Positions 1 through 7,441 of a stretch of 11,395 nt of DNA are shown here, piece by piece. Numbering within the stretch: the first letter of the stretch is position 1; each line of letters begins with the position of its first letter. This DNA comes from an uncultured Prevotella sp. (GTDB lineage Bacteria; Bacteroidota; Bacteroidia; Bacteroidales; Bacteroidaceae). Location of the stretch: assembly GCA_900553465.1 (NCBI GenBank), contig USDT01000052.1, positions 1 to 11,395 on the forward strand, read 5' to 3'. Position numbers and translations under genes: made by a program. The notes beneath the pieces are model-generated. The model did not search any database. It was not told the origin of the DNA and saw nothing but the letters and a program-made list of their open reading frames with translations.

Positions 1-339
1 ATACATAACAAAGGCCGCTTCGTAACTCTTGGCGTTGTCATCTACCGTGAAGTATGATCCGGAAAAATTCATTTGGCGTTCTGATAATGCCCGTTTGAGG
101 GTCTGATATTGTCTGTATCAGGGCATGATATTAAGCGTTTCAGCCCCTGATATGGGCAATATCGCATGCCGAAATGGTGCTTATTGAAGGTCGGGGAAAT
201 GGTTATTGATTATAAACCATTGACATTCAACATATTGCGCAAACCTCTGATTTCTCACGAATTTACGTCCGAAGGAGAGTCTGCCCGCAAATTCTCGTTT
301 ATTTTTCGGGGTAGAACAGAAAACTCTAGCGAAAAAATC
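1..339 (+). repeat. Dispersed-type repeat, copy A (inverted partner at 11057-11395)
   Basis: This stretch aligns without a gap to the reverse complement of the last 339 bases of the window; position i pairs with position 11396-i. By hand count there are 54 mismatches, about 84 % identity. Similarity stops sharply after 339. It runs right to the window edge, so the true repeat may be longer. Conservation is uneven: about 38-50, 59-70, 111-170 and 301-319 are nearly identical, while about 183-217 is poorly conserved. A 61-codon open frame (166-351) lies here, but between the copies it shows 20 amino-acid-changing codons against 4 silent ones, so it is unlikely to be a gene. It contains a 37-bp imperfect palindrome (138-174) and a weaker stem (256-267 with 286-297). 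I see no transposase, recombinase or known insertion-sequence end. Function unknown. Confidence 0.9.
138..174. repeat. 37-bp imperfect palindrome inside repeat copy A
   Basis: Two 16-base arms (138-153 and 159-174) pair at 12 of 16 positions around a 5-base centre, GGGCA. The inner GATAT/ATATC and outer TTTC/GAAA parts pair perfectly. Copy B carries the same structure at 11222-11258. This is the best conserved part of the repeat, with only two or three differences between copies. It could be a protein-binding dyad, a recombination or replication site, or an RNA hairpin; the sequence does not decide. Confidence 0.6.
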
Positions 340-544
340 GCAGGATACTGAAAATCTGTAACTGCTCCGATTGATAATCTTTTGGCTGAAGGCAACAACG
401 TCAATACGGGATCGATGATGCTGTTTCTTTATTACAGGCAATCACCGTTGAATTTCTGCAGAACTCTTCTTTTATCTTCACCGTTGCATATACATACATT
501 GTCCTGCCCCACAACAACCCGACTGACACACCGCAAAACAAAGA
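340..544. other. Intergenic DNA, no gene recognised
   Basis: This lies between the inner edge of repeat copy A and the terminator of the outer-membrane protein gene. It is AT-rich without long repeats. No open frame has a plausible start and family match, and no Bacteroidota-type promoter stood out. The open frame that crosses it on the plus strand from 382 runs into the antisense of the outer-membrane gene and looks like a shadow. Confidence 0.5.
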
Positions 545-568
545 GGGCGATGTCTCACGACACCGCCC
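531..568 (-). terminator. Intrinsic terminator of the outer-membrane protein gene
   Basis: Read on the minus strand, a 10-bp stem (GGGCGGTGTC with GACATCGCCC, one A-C mismatch, 545-554 and 559-568) closes a 4-base loop GTGA. A T-rich tail TCTTTGTTTT follows at about 535-544. It begins about 43 bases after the stop codon of the 611-1189 gene, the normal place for its terminator. The stem-plus-T-tract arrangement points to minus-strand use. Confidence 0.85.
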
Positions 569-610
569 TTCTGAGTATTAAGTATTCGAATAAAATCTCT
601 TTCAAGATTT

Positions 611-1189
611 TTAGATGTCAAACTTGTAGCCCAGTGTCAGCTGGAATACGCTGTTCTTGCAGTCCGCGTTGTCGAACACCTTTGTTGTGCCGAAGTTGTA
701 ACGTCCTTCCAGTACGAAGTTCTTATACTCGTATGACAGACCGATTGGAATAGAGAAATCGAAAGTCTTGCATCCTTCCATGCCGGCCTCCGCGCTGTTG
801 TCACCCTTGGTGGCCTTTGCCTTGCTGTTCACATTGAACGCCGGCTGGATACCTACTTTCACTGCCAGATTCTTTACTACATACACATTGGCCAATATAG
901 GAATGTTGATATAGTCGAGTTTGTATGTAGTCGTCGCACCACCTTCGGACCATTCGCATCCCTGCTGAGAATACAATGCACCTCCGGAAATGCTGAAGAT
1001 ATCAGTAACCTGATATTCAAGTTCTGCGCCTACGGCCAGACCTATTCTCGACTCTGAGTCATCCGCCTTTGTAAGAGTTGCGAAATTCATACCTATTTTA
1101 GGCTGAACAGTCAGAGAACCCACAGCACGCTGTGCGAATGTAGCTACTGATGAAAGCATCAGAACTGCCATAAGAATAACTTTTTTCAT
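611..1189 (-). CDS. Outer-membrane beta-barrel protein, PorT-like family
   Basis: The 192-residue product starts with a clear Sec signal peptide: KK at 2-3, a hydrophobic core at 4-15, and an AFA-like site giving a likely cut after Ala19 before Gln20. The mature part alternates hydrophobic and polar residues as in transmembrane beta-strands. It has the GMNFATL-type first strand (about 33-39), LDYINIPIL near the middle and an aromatic C-terminal strand ending GYKFDI, typical of barrels inserted by the BAM complex. This matches the small barrel proteins annotated as PorT family or outer-membrane beta-barrel domain in Bacteroidota. Its ligand or role cannot be read from the sequence; PorT itself works in type IX secretion, but most relatives are uncharacterised. 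The ATG at 1189 is chosen because the signal peptide begins there. It has its own promoter, a long leader and a terminator, so it is probably monocistronic. Confidence 0.85.
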   Translation of the reverse strand: MKKVILMAVLMLSSVATFAQRAVGSLTVQPKIGMNFATLTKADDSESRIGLAVGAELEYQVTDIFSISGGALYSQQGCEWSEGGATTTYKLDYINIPILANVYVVKNLAVKVGIQPAFNVNSKAKATKGDNSAEAGMEGCKTFDFSIPIGLSYEYKNFVLEGRYNFGTTKVFDNADCKNSVFQLTLGYKFDI

Positions 1190-1356
1190 AATGATTTAGT
1201 GTTTTAAATTAAACTTTCCGCTCCGGCCGCAAGACCTGTGAGCAGGGTTGATTATCTCTCGCTTCTATATGTATCCGCCCTCGTCCGGTATATCTCCAGG
1301 CACCACTCCGACGGCCTTCAAACCGTACAGAGAACGGACAGCGACATACTTGTCGC
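1190..1356 (-). promoter_or_regulatory. Long 5' leader of the outer-membrane protein mRNA
   Basis: The predicted transcription start is near 1356, leaving a leader of about 167 nt before the ATG at 1189. That is long for a simple barrel gene. The first 60 % is G+C rich; the last 30 bases before the start codon are A+T rich, as is usual for Bacteroidota translation starts lacking a Shine-Dalgarno site. Local stems are visible, including a small CCTG/CAGG hairpin nearer the gene. I do not recognise a known riboswitch or a Bacteroidota RNA family here. Confidence 0.45.
1341..1356 (-). promoter_or_regulatory. Hairpin at the predicted 5' end of the outer-membrane protein mRNA
   Basis: Read on the minus strand, GCGACA - AGTA - TGTCGC is a perfect 6-bp stem with a 4-base loop. 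It lies 5 bases downstream of the -7 element, so the transcript would start at or within a few bases of the stem. A terminal stem-loop is known to protect some mRNAs, such as E. coli ompA, from 5'-end-dependent decay. The same role here is inference. Confidence 0.5.
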
Positions 1357-1361
1357 ATTTG

Positions 1362-1392
1362 CAAATATAGGACAAAATAAGATACAGGCAAA
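1362..1392 (-). promoter_or_regulatory. Bacteroidota-type promoter for the outer-membrane protein gene
   Basis: On the minus strand, TTTG (1389-1392) is followed after exactly 19 bases by TATATTTG (1362-1369). This matches the Bacteroidota housekeeping consensus TTTG - about 19 bp - TAnnTTTG. Transcription should start about 5-7 bases downstream, near 1356. Confidence 0.8.
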
Positions 1393-1415
1393 GCTTTTAT
1401 GCGTCTTTTTTCAAA

Positions 1416-1503
1416 GCGCCACGCATTTTTGAAGCCACTGTCACATGGCGCGGCTTACGCCGCGATATCATATCCGCACGGTTCACACGACATGAAACCG
1501 TGC
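1416..1503. other. Cluster of short hairpins between helicase stop and downstream promoter
   Basis: Three inverted repeats lie close together: GCACGGTT/AACCGTGC (1476-1483 with 1496-1503, 12-base loop); CGCGGC/GCCGCG (1449-1454 with 1459-1464, 4-base loop); GCGCCA/TGGCGC (1416-1421 with 1446-1451). The last two share 1449-1451 and so cannot both form. The cluster starts about 27 bases past the helicase stop codon, where its terminator would be expected, but no T-run follows either strong stem on the minus strand. They may be U-tract-poor terminators, processing signals or part of an unrecognised RNA. The gap 1190-1529 as a whole contains only this cluster, the promoter and the leader. Confidence 0.45.
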
Positions 1504-1529
1504 AACAGATGCGGCAGTCGCCCGTCTGT

Positions 1530-4500
1530 TCACAAAGGCCATTCCATGTACGTTCCGTCATGCCGTATGCGCTCCATCAGTTCGGCATACACACCGTTGT
1601 GGCTGAGTATTTCCGGGTTGCCCGTCAGTATCATCTGCCGGCGTGCACGGGTAAGTGTCACGTTTAGTTTGCGATCTATCGTCCGGCCGTTCTCCTCAAA
1701 GCAGTTGGCCGTGAGAAAGTCGAGCTGCGCGTCGTTGTTCACCGTAAGCGAGCAGATTATCACGTCGCGCTGCGAACCTTGGAACCGCTCTACCGTGTCA
1801 ATGCATATATCTGCGGCGCAATCGAGGCCGCGACGTTCCATCTCGCGGCGTATCATTGTTATCTGATTCCGGTATGGCACTATGACGCCTATTGTCTTCT
1901 CATTGCTGAACGCACTGCCTGCCATGCGTCGGATGCGCGCCACAAGGTCGGCCACGATGCGCGCCTCGCCGGCGTTCACCTTCTCCGACCGCAGACCTTC
2001 GTCGGTCTTTCCGGACGGGATGAATATCACCCGTTCCTTTGCAAGCACCTCATCCCTTTCGTCGGCAGGCAGTTCCTGATAGCCGGGTGCCACTTCCTCC
2101 TGATGCGGACAAGGCACAGGCTCAAGCCTTTCGTCGGCATAGAACATTGCGCCGGCATAGGCAGCTATGTCCGGATGCATGCGTCCCTGACGGCGCAGCA
2201 GTCCGATGAAGTCCTCGCGTCCGGCACGTCGTTCGTTTCTGATGAGCCGTTCGAACAGCGAGTCACGGCAGTTTCTTATTCCTGCCTCGTTCAGACAAGG
2301 TTCGTTCACGGCCGACTCCTCCACACTCTGTTGCACCACCGCCGGCAGCTGCTTGTAGTCGCCGATGAGTATGAAACGGTCGATGGCCGGTTCCATCGTA
2401 CTTTTCGGCTTGTGGGCGGCGAGCAGTCCTACGAGCCCCGGCTCGGTTATCTGTCCGGCCTCATCCACAATGGCGAGCGCGAAATGCTTGAGCGCGAAGA
2501 TGAACGGCCGCGACATAAGCGACGTCACGGTGCCCACATACACGCGTTCTTCCATGAGCCGCAGTCTCAGATCGTCCAGACGCGGATTATTCTCCACCAT
2601 GTTGCCAACAAGATACGGGCGGAAACGCTCGTCGCAGCTGTACTCGCTGCCAAGCCGCAGAAAACTTATGCCGGCATCGCAGAGCATAGAACATATCTCG
2701 TCCACGGCGCGGTTGGTGTATGCCGTGAGCAACACCGAGGGGCGTCCCTCGGCTGCCAGCTGTTCCTCCACCATATAGCGCATGGCCGTAGAGGTCTTGC
2801 CCGTACCGGGAGGCCCCACGAGCAGGAAATAGTCGCGGGCCTGCATGGCGCGCAGCAACAGGTCGTCGAAATAGTCGCCATAGCTTTTGGTAAGTCTCAC
2901 CGACGTGTCGCGGCGTGGCTCACGCTGACCGAACAGCAGCGCACGGCGTTCGGGCGATGAGGTGACAAAGTCGAAGAGTGTGCGCATGGTGGCGGCACTG
3001 CCCACGTCGCTGCCGGCATGTTCTATGGCGTACAACAGCCGACGGCCCTGACTGTCGCGACGAGCCAGCACGTCGGGATTCTGAAGCGCATTGCTAAGAC
3101 ACACCGACACACGACCGGCCTCAATCCTCACCATAACACCTTTGAACAGTATGCTGCGGCGCACGTCGGGTTGTCCGTCTTCGGCATAAGCATACACATA
3201 AACCATATCGCCACGCCGGAAGTTGGGCGAGAAGTCGTCGCCACACTCCGGCACGTCGAGCGTCAGCAGGTCATAGCTGCCGGTTGTCTGGTTTTTCTCA
3301 AGTTCTACAAGTTCCAGTCCCACGTACATGCTGCCGGCGTCGAGTTTTTCTTCAACACTCATGCGCCACATGTCGGCCACGCTGCAGCTCGGTCCTGCCA
3401 GGTAGCCCGTCTTTGTCAGTTGCTGCTCCTTGAGCACAAAGGTTGTCATACGGCACAAGTAGGCACGCTCGAGCGGCGGTAATCCAGCCAGCAGGTCAGT
3501 CACTTCCTTGAGCTGCGGCAGCAGATAAGTGTCGTAGAAGAAACCGCTCATGCCTTTAGTATTCAGCGTTTCGGGGGTTATGTTGTCTATCGCCGAGCCG
3601 AAACCCTCGCTTGCCATGACATGCTCCTGCGCCACAACAAGATTGCGGAAGCGTATGGCCTCACGCAGTTCGCTCTCAAAATGCTCCGTGCGCATCAATC
3701 CGTCGGGCATAGGATATTTGGAGTATAGAAGCATGATGTCTGGTTCATGTTCCTTCAGACCGAAGTTGTATTTCAGCACACCGTAGTAAAGCAGCAGCTG
3801 AACGTAGTGTTTTTCTATGTATTTCCCGCCACTGCTGTTCTCGCTGTTGCGCTCTATGTGTATGTTGCGCCCCGATTTCTGTTCTACAAGCATCCGCTTG
3901 TCAGAGGTCATCATGTCCACACGCCCCTGCACACCGAGCATCTCACACACAAACGAAGGTTCGAGCAACACTTTCGACTTGTCGTATGTCTGAAACAGAC
4001 TTCCGGTTATCTGCATGATGTTGCGCGTCTGCTGCGAGGCGTCTTTCATGAATTCTGCCGGGCGGAAACCTCTGCACGTGGCATACTCTATAGCCTTTTC
4101 GCGAAAGTTTTTCCTTATTGTGTCGTTCAGGGAGAAGTGCTGACTGTTTATCACATCGTCAAGCACCATACCTGCGAAGTTTCCAAGTATGGTGTGATAA
4201 GTATTCGGACGTTCCTTCAGACGGTTAAGTGTATAGAGCAACGGATGGTGGCCGTATTCCTCAAAGCATGCCGCCAGCGAACTGATGTCCACAAGAAAGT
4301 CGGGCTCCACCACTATCTGTCCGGCCGTAACCATATCGCCCGACGTGCGCACATCGAGCAGATTGAGTTGCATATCCCTGCGCAGTATGTCGCGCAGATA
4401 TCCGAACTCGTCGCCGGTCACTGTCGTACCGTATGACACACGCAACTCCGTGCCGTCGCCTTCGCGGCCCGTCAGTACAGTCATACCGGTGTCATCGCAG

Positions 4501-4580
4501 TGCATCACTCGGCATCTTATGTATCCGGTATCTGCCGTATATCCATTCTGAAGTTCGTCTGTATTGTTTTGATTTGTCAT
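1530..4580 (-). CDS. Dna2/UPF1-type SF1 helicase with N-terminal PD-(D/E)XK-like nuclease region
   Basis: The 1016-residue product has the full superfamily 1 helicase motif set in its C-terminal half: Walker A GPPGTGKT (589-596), Walker B DEAGQ (706-710), GDYKQLP (740-746), LLRRQGRMHP (794-803), VPYRNQ (901-906), ERFQGSQRDVI (931-941) and NVTLTRAR (973-980). This set is typical of the Dna2/UPF1/NAM7 group, which moves 5' to 3' on nucleic acid. Upstream, GRVDMM (Asp222), LVEQKSG (Glu233, Lys235) and VQLLLYY (Gln261) match the spacing of a RecB/Cas4-like PD-(D/E)XK nuclease core. The predicted role is DNA repair or replication-intermediate processing; the substrate is not known. I see no clear four-cysteine iron-sulphur set as in eukaryotic Dna2. 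The start at 4580 (MTNQNN) is preferred over one 63 bases upstream (4643), whose extra 21 residues look unlike a conserved N-terminus and whose DNA is hairpin-rich leader. It stands alone and is divergent from clpS. Confidence 0.85.
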   Translation of the reverse strand: MTNQNNTDELQNGYTADTGYIRCRVMHCDDTGMTVLTGREGDGTELRVSYGTTVTGDEFGYLRDILRRDMQLNLLDVRTSGDMVTAGQIVVEPDFLVDISSLAACFEEYGHHPLLYTLNRLKERPNTYHTILGNFAGMVLDDVINSQHFSLNDTIRKNFREKAIEYATCRGFRPAEFMKDASQQTRNIMQITGSLFQTYDKSKVLLEPSFVCEMLGVQGRVDMMTSDKRMLVEQKSGRNIHIERNSENSSGGKYIEKHYVQLLLYYGVLKYNFGLKEHEPDIMLLYSKYPMPDGLMRTEHFESELREAIRFRNLVVAQEHVMASEGFGSAIDNITPETLNTKGMSGFFYDTYLLPQLKEVTDLLAGLPPLERAYLCRMTTFVLKEQQLTKTGYLAGPSCSVADMWRMSVEEKLDAGSMYVGLELVELEKNQTTGSYDLLTLDVPECGDDFSPNFRRGDMVYVYAYAEDGQPDVRRSILFKGVMVRIEAGRVSVCLSNALQNPDVLARRDSQGRRLLYAIEHAGSDVGSAATMRTLFDFVTSSPERRALLFGQREPRRDTSVRLTKSYGDYFDDLLLRAMQARDYFLLVGPPGTGKTSTAMRYMVEEQLAAEGRPSVLLTAYTNRAVDEICSMLCDAGISFLRLGSEYSCDERFRPYLVGNMVENNPRLDDLRLRLMEERVYVGTVTSLMSRPFIFALKHFALAIVDEAGQITEPGLVGLLAAHKPKSTMEPAIDRFILIGDYKQLPAVVQQSVEESAVNEPCLNEAGIRNCRDSLFERLIRNERRAGREDFIGLLRRQGRMHPDIAAYAGAMFYADERLEPVPCPHQEEVAPGYQELPADERDEVLAKERVIFIPSGKTDEGLRSEKVNAGEARIVADLVARIRRMAGSAFSNEKTIGVIVPYRNQITMIRREMERRGLDCAADICIDTVERFQGSQRDVIICSLTVNNDAQLDFLTANCFEENGRTIDRKLNVTLTRARRQMILTGNPEILSHNGVYAELMERIRHDGTYMEWPL

Positions 4581-4732
4581 TTTAAGGATTGTTTTTCTCG
4601 CGCCACATGGCACGCATAATATTCCGGCATGCGTCCGCCACACACTCCGTGCCGCACGGCATGCCGCATAGAAGTCCGCCGGATGGCTCTTTCACTGATA
4701 CACGGCGGAGCGACGGCGGCCTCAGCCGCAGG
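4581..4732 (-). other. G+C-rich leader of the helicase gene
   Basis: If the weak promoter at 4733-4740 is used, about 145 nt precede the helicase ATG. This part is G+C rich with short inverted repeats, for example CCGTG/CACGG (4647-4651 with 4655-4659) and TCCGCC/GGCGGA (4675-4680 with 4704-4709). I see no known regulatory RNA. Together with 4741-4933 it forms the 353-bp divergent region between helicase and clpS. Confidence 0.35.
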
Positions 4733-4740
4733 CAAAATTA
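4733..4740 (-). promoter_or_regulatory. Possible -7 element for the helicase gene
   Basis: The minus strand reads TAATTTTG, a match to TAnnTTTG, followed by C as in the other promoters here. No TTTG is found 19-21 bases upstream, so only half of the promoter is supported. An identical octamer lies upstream of the hydrolase gene (10685-10692). Confidence 0.4.
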
Positions 4741-4844
4741 ATCATTATTTAATGAAAGTTTCTGAAAAAGCCTTACTTATTTTGAAATCCGCACATAACA
4801 CATGCACACGCTCACGACCTACCATTACATTTTAAGAAATGTTG

Positions 4845-4876
4845 TTTGGTATGTCCGGAAAAATTCAGTAAGTTTG
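4845..4876 (+). promoter_or_regulatory. Bacteroidota-type promoter of the clpS-clpA-aat operon
   Basis: TTTG (4845-4848) is followed after 20 bases by TAAGTTTG (4869-4876), close to the consensus TTTG - about 19 - TAnnTTTG. Transcription would start near 4881-4884, giving a leader of about 50 nt. The spacer contains TCCGGAAAAATTCA (4854-4867), which also occurs in both copies of the 339-bp repeat. An AAGGA-like stretch (about 4919-4923) lies 10 bases before the clpS start. Confidence 0.75.
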
Positions 4877-4933
4877 CATCAGACAACAGTTGCCACACCG
4901 ACACAAGGCAGCTTATATAAAGGAATATAATAT

Positions 4934-5236
4934 ATGGCAAAAGAACAATCATCCATACGCGAACGCGAACACATCGGAACGTGTGAGCCGAGAAGGTATA
5001 AGGTCATCATACACAACGACGATTTCACAACAATGGAGTTTGTCGTGACGGTGTTGAAGACCGTTTTCTTCAAGACGGCTGAGGAAGCAGAGCGTATGAT
5101 GCTCAACGTTCACCGCAACGGACAAGACGTTGTGGGAATATACAGCTATGACGTCGCGCTGTCCAAAATAAAGAAAGCGACACGCATGGCACGCGAGCAG
5201 AATTTTCCTCTACGGTTCAGTTGCCAACCTGAATAG
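4934..5236 (+). CDS. clpS: ClpS, N-degron adaptor of the ClpAP protease
   Basis: The 100-residue cytoplasmic adaptor binds proteins with N-terminal Leu, Phe, Tyr or Trp and hands them to ClpA. After an unstructured N-terminal arm (about 1-20), the ClpS core begins YKVIIHNDDF. Asn28 and Asp29 and His60 (in VHRNG) line up with the residues that bind the substrate amino group in E. coli ClpS. Met34 corresponds to the gatekeeper Met40 that excludes branched residues. Length is normal for the family. It is the first gene of the operon; its stop codon is 3 bases before the clpA start, so expression of adaptor and unfoldase is tied together. Confidence 0.95.
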   Translation: MAKEQSSIREREHIGTCEPRRYKVIIHNDDFTTMEFVVTVLKTVFFKTAEEAERMMLNVHRNGQDVVGIYSYDVALSKIKKATRMAREQNFPLRFSCQPE

Positions 5237-5239
5237 ATT

Positions 5240-7441
5240 ATGGAAGAGAACGTAAATTTGAACAAGATACTGTCGCTGGCGCTCACCTACTGCAAAAGAC
5301 TGCGCAACGAGTTTGTCATGCCGGAGCATGTGCTCATGGCACTGCTCAACTACAGACCGTTCATAGAGGCACTTTACACTGTGGGATGCAACGTCGAGGA
5401 AATGTATAAGGAGCTCAACGAATATATGGCCACCGTGGAGGTAGTGCCGGAGAAAGCCGAATACAACCCCGACGCATCGGTACAGTTCGGACAGATGCTT
5501 GAGATAGCGACAGCCCAGGTGGAGCAGTCGGGAGCCCAAAGAGTGGACATTCCGCATCTCACCGTGGGACTGCTCAATCTTGAAGATTCAGAGGCTACAA
5601 TGCTGATGAAAAAATATATCGGCGACAACGTGGGCGACTTCATCAGCCTGCTCATATCCTCGCATCCGTCACAGGAGGCGTCTGACAAACCCGAAGAGCA
5701 ACCGAAAGAGACATGGAGAAGCCTTGTGACATGCATGAACGACATAGCCGACACATTCACTCCGCTCATCGGACGCGACGAGGAGATGGAACGCACCATA
5801 CAGGTGCTGTGCCGCAAGGACAAAAACAATCCTCTGCACGTAGGCGAACCGGGCGTCGGCAAGACGGCTCTGGTGCGAGGACTCGTAGCAAAAATAGCTA
5901 AAGGCGACGTGCCCGAGAAACTAAAGGGATGTCATGTCTATCAGATGGACATGAGCACAATGCTTGCCGGGACACAGTTCAGGGGCGATTTCGAGAAAAG
6001 AATGAAGCTCGTCATGGACGGAATAAGCGCCGAAGGCAACGCCATTGTCTATATAGACGAGATTCACAACATGATGGGTGCCGGACGTGGAAGCGACGGA
6101 GCGCTCGACGCTTCTAACATGCTGAAACCTTATATGGAGAACAGCAACATACGTTTCATAGGTTCCACCACCTACGACGAGTACAACCGACACATGGCAC
6201 GGAGCCGTGGCATTGTGCGACGGTTCCAACAGATAGACATAGCCGAGCCCGATGTGGAAGAGACCATAAAGATAATCGACGGGCTGAAAGCCAGATATGA
6301 GGAGTTCCACGGCGTGGAATACACTGAAGAAAGCATCGGATATGCGGTGCGCATGGCAGCTCAGCACATAAACGACAGATTTCTTCCCGACAAGGCGATA
6401 GACATAATCGACGAGGCGGGAGCCTATCGTGCCACCCATCCTTCGGACGGAGAACGGCAGGTTGTGGACAAAAATCTGATGACGGAAGTGCTCATGAAGA
6501 TGTGCAAGATAGACGCTGCCGTGATGAAGGAAGACGACAACACAAGACTGGCCTCACTCGAACAGAACATCAAAGCCAAGATCTACGGTCAGGACGAAGC
6601 CGTGAGCCAGGTGGTGGAAGCCGTGCAGATGGCAAAAGCCGGGCTGCTCGACGACAACAAACCGCTGGCAAGTCTGCTCTTCGTCGGTCCTACCGGAGTC
6701 GGAAAGACAGAGGTGGCGCGTGTTCTTGCGGCCGAACTGGGCATATCACTTGTGCGGTTCGACATGAGCGAATACACCGAGAAGCACACCGTGGCAAAGC
6801 TCATCGGCTCACCGGCAGGATATGTCGGCTATGAGGACGGCGGACAACTGACCGACGCCATACGCAAGACTCCGAACTGCGTACTGCTGTTCGACGAGAT
6901 AGAAAAGGCCCATCCGGACATATACAACATACTTCTGCAGGTGATGGACTATGCCCGTCTGACCGACAACAAGGGACAGAAGGCCGATTTCCGCAACGTA
7001 GTGATAATCATGACGAGCAACGCCGGAGCACAATATGCATCACGTGCCCAGGTGGGATTCGCAGGAGGAATATCGCAGGGCGACGCAATGATGAAGCAGG
7101 TGAAGAAGACTTTCAAGCCCGAATTCATCAACCGACTGTCCGCAACAGTGGTATTCCACGACATGGACATGCACATGGCAGCGCTAATAATGGACAAGAA
7201 ACTCGGCGAACTGCAGGATAAGCTCAGCAGGAAGAACATCACCATGAAGCTGAGCGACGCCGCACGGCAGTGGATTCTGAAGCGTGGCTTCACCAAAGAA
7301 TACGGTGCGCGTGAGCTCGACCGCATCATAAGCCGTCACCTGAAACCCATGCTCACACATGAGATACTGTTCGGCCGGCTGGCCAAAGGAGGCGAGGCGA
7401 TGATTGACATAATCGACGACAAACCGGCGATAGCACAATGA
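5240..7441 (+). CDS. clpA: ClpA, AAA+ unfoldase subunit of ClpAP
   Basis: The 733-residue product (E. coli ClpA has 758) has a ClpS-binding Clp N-domain (about 1-145) and two AAA+ modules. D1: Walker A GEPGVGKT (202-209), Walker B YIDEIH (271-276), sensor region GSTTYDEY (308-315), RRF arginine finger (327-329). D2: GPTGVGKT (483-490), [10 protein letters not shown] (549-558), pore loop GYVG (527-530), sensor-2 GAREL (689-693). There is no ClpB-type coiled-coil insertion. VGF (605-607) sits where E. coli ClpA has its IGL ClpP-docking tripeptide, so this is a ClpP partner rather than a disaggregase. The D1 pore loop reads GTQFRGDF, with Phe in place of the common Tyr. It unfolds substrates with ATP and feeds them to ClpP, which is not encoded here. 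Its stop overlaps the aat start by 4 bases. Confidence 0.95.
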   Translation: MEENVNLNKILSLALTYCKRLRNEFVMPEHVLMALLNYRPFIEALYTVGCNVEEMYKELNEYMATVEVVPEKAEYNPDASVQFGQMLEIATAQVEQSGAQRVDIPHLTVGLLNLEDSEATMLMKKYIGDNVGDFISLLISSHPSQEASDKPEEQPKETWRSLVTCMNDIADTFTPLIGRDEEMERTIQVLCRKDKNNPLHVGEPGVGKTALVRGLVAKIAKGDVPEKLKGCHVYQMDMSTMLAGTQFRGDFEKRMKLVMDGISAEGNAIVYIDEIHNMMGAGRGSDGALDASNMLKPYMENSNIRFIGSTTYDEYNRHMARSRGIVRRFQQIDIAEPDVEETIKIIDGLKARYEEFHGVEYTEESIGYAVRMAAQHINDRFLPDKAIDIIDEAGAYRATHPSDGERQVVDKNLMTEVLMKMCKIDAAVMKEDDNTRLASLEQNIKAKIYGQDEAVSQVVEAVQMAKAGLLDDNKPLASLLFVGPTGVGKTEVARVLAAELGISLVRFDMSEYTEKHTVAKLIGSPAGYVGYEDGGQLTDAIRKTPNCVLLFDEIEKAHPDIYNILLQVMDYARLTDNKGQKADFRNVVIIMTSNAGAQYASRAQVGFAGGISQGDAMMKQVKKTFKPEFINRLSATVVFHDMDMHMAALIMDKKLGELQDKLSRKNITMKLSDAARQWILKRGFTKEYGARELDRIISRHLKPMLTHEILFGRLAKGGEAMIDIIDDKPAIAQ

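Noticed and set aside
382..753. Plus-strand open frame of 123 codons overlapping the outer-membrane gene end
   Set aside because: It runs through the terminator and antisense to the outer-membrane gene; no domain is seen.
1779..2960. Long plus-strand open frame antisense to the helicase
   Set aside because: It lies wholly inside the helicase gene, which has all SF1 motifs in the opposite frame. The antisense product has no recognisable domain and a His/Arg-rich make-up typical of antisense translation.
3747..4436. Plus-strand open frame antisense to the N-terminal part of the helicase
   Set aside because: Shadow of the helicase reading frame; no family features.
4581..4643. Upstream start for the helicase adding 21 residues
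   Set aside because: The added residues (Cys- and Arg-rich) are unlike a family start, and the DNA is G+C-rich leader with hairpins. MTNQNN at 4580 has an A-rich upstream region on its strand.
5240..7441. Assignment of the AAA+ protein as ClpB or ClpC
   Set aside because: There is no middle coiled-coil insertion between D1 and D2, and it follows clpS directly and has a VGF ClpP-loop tripeptide, all of which fit ClpA.
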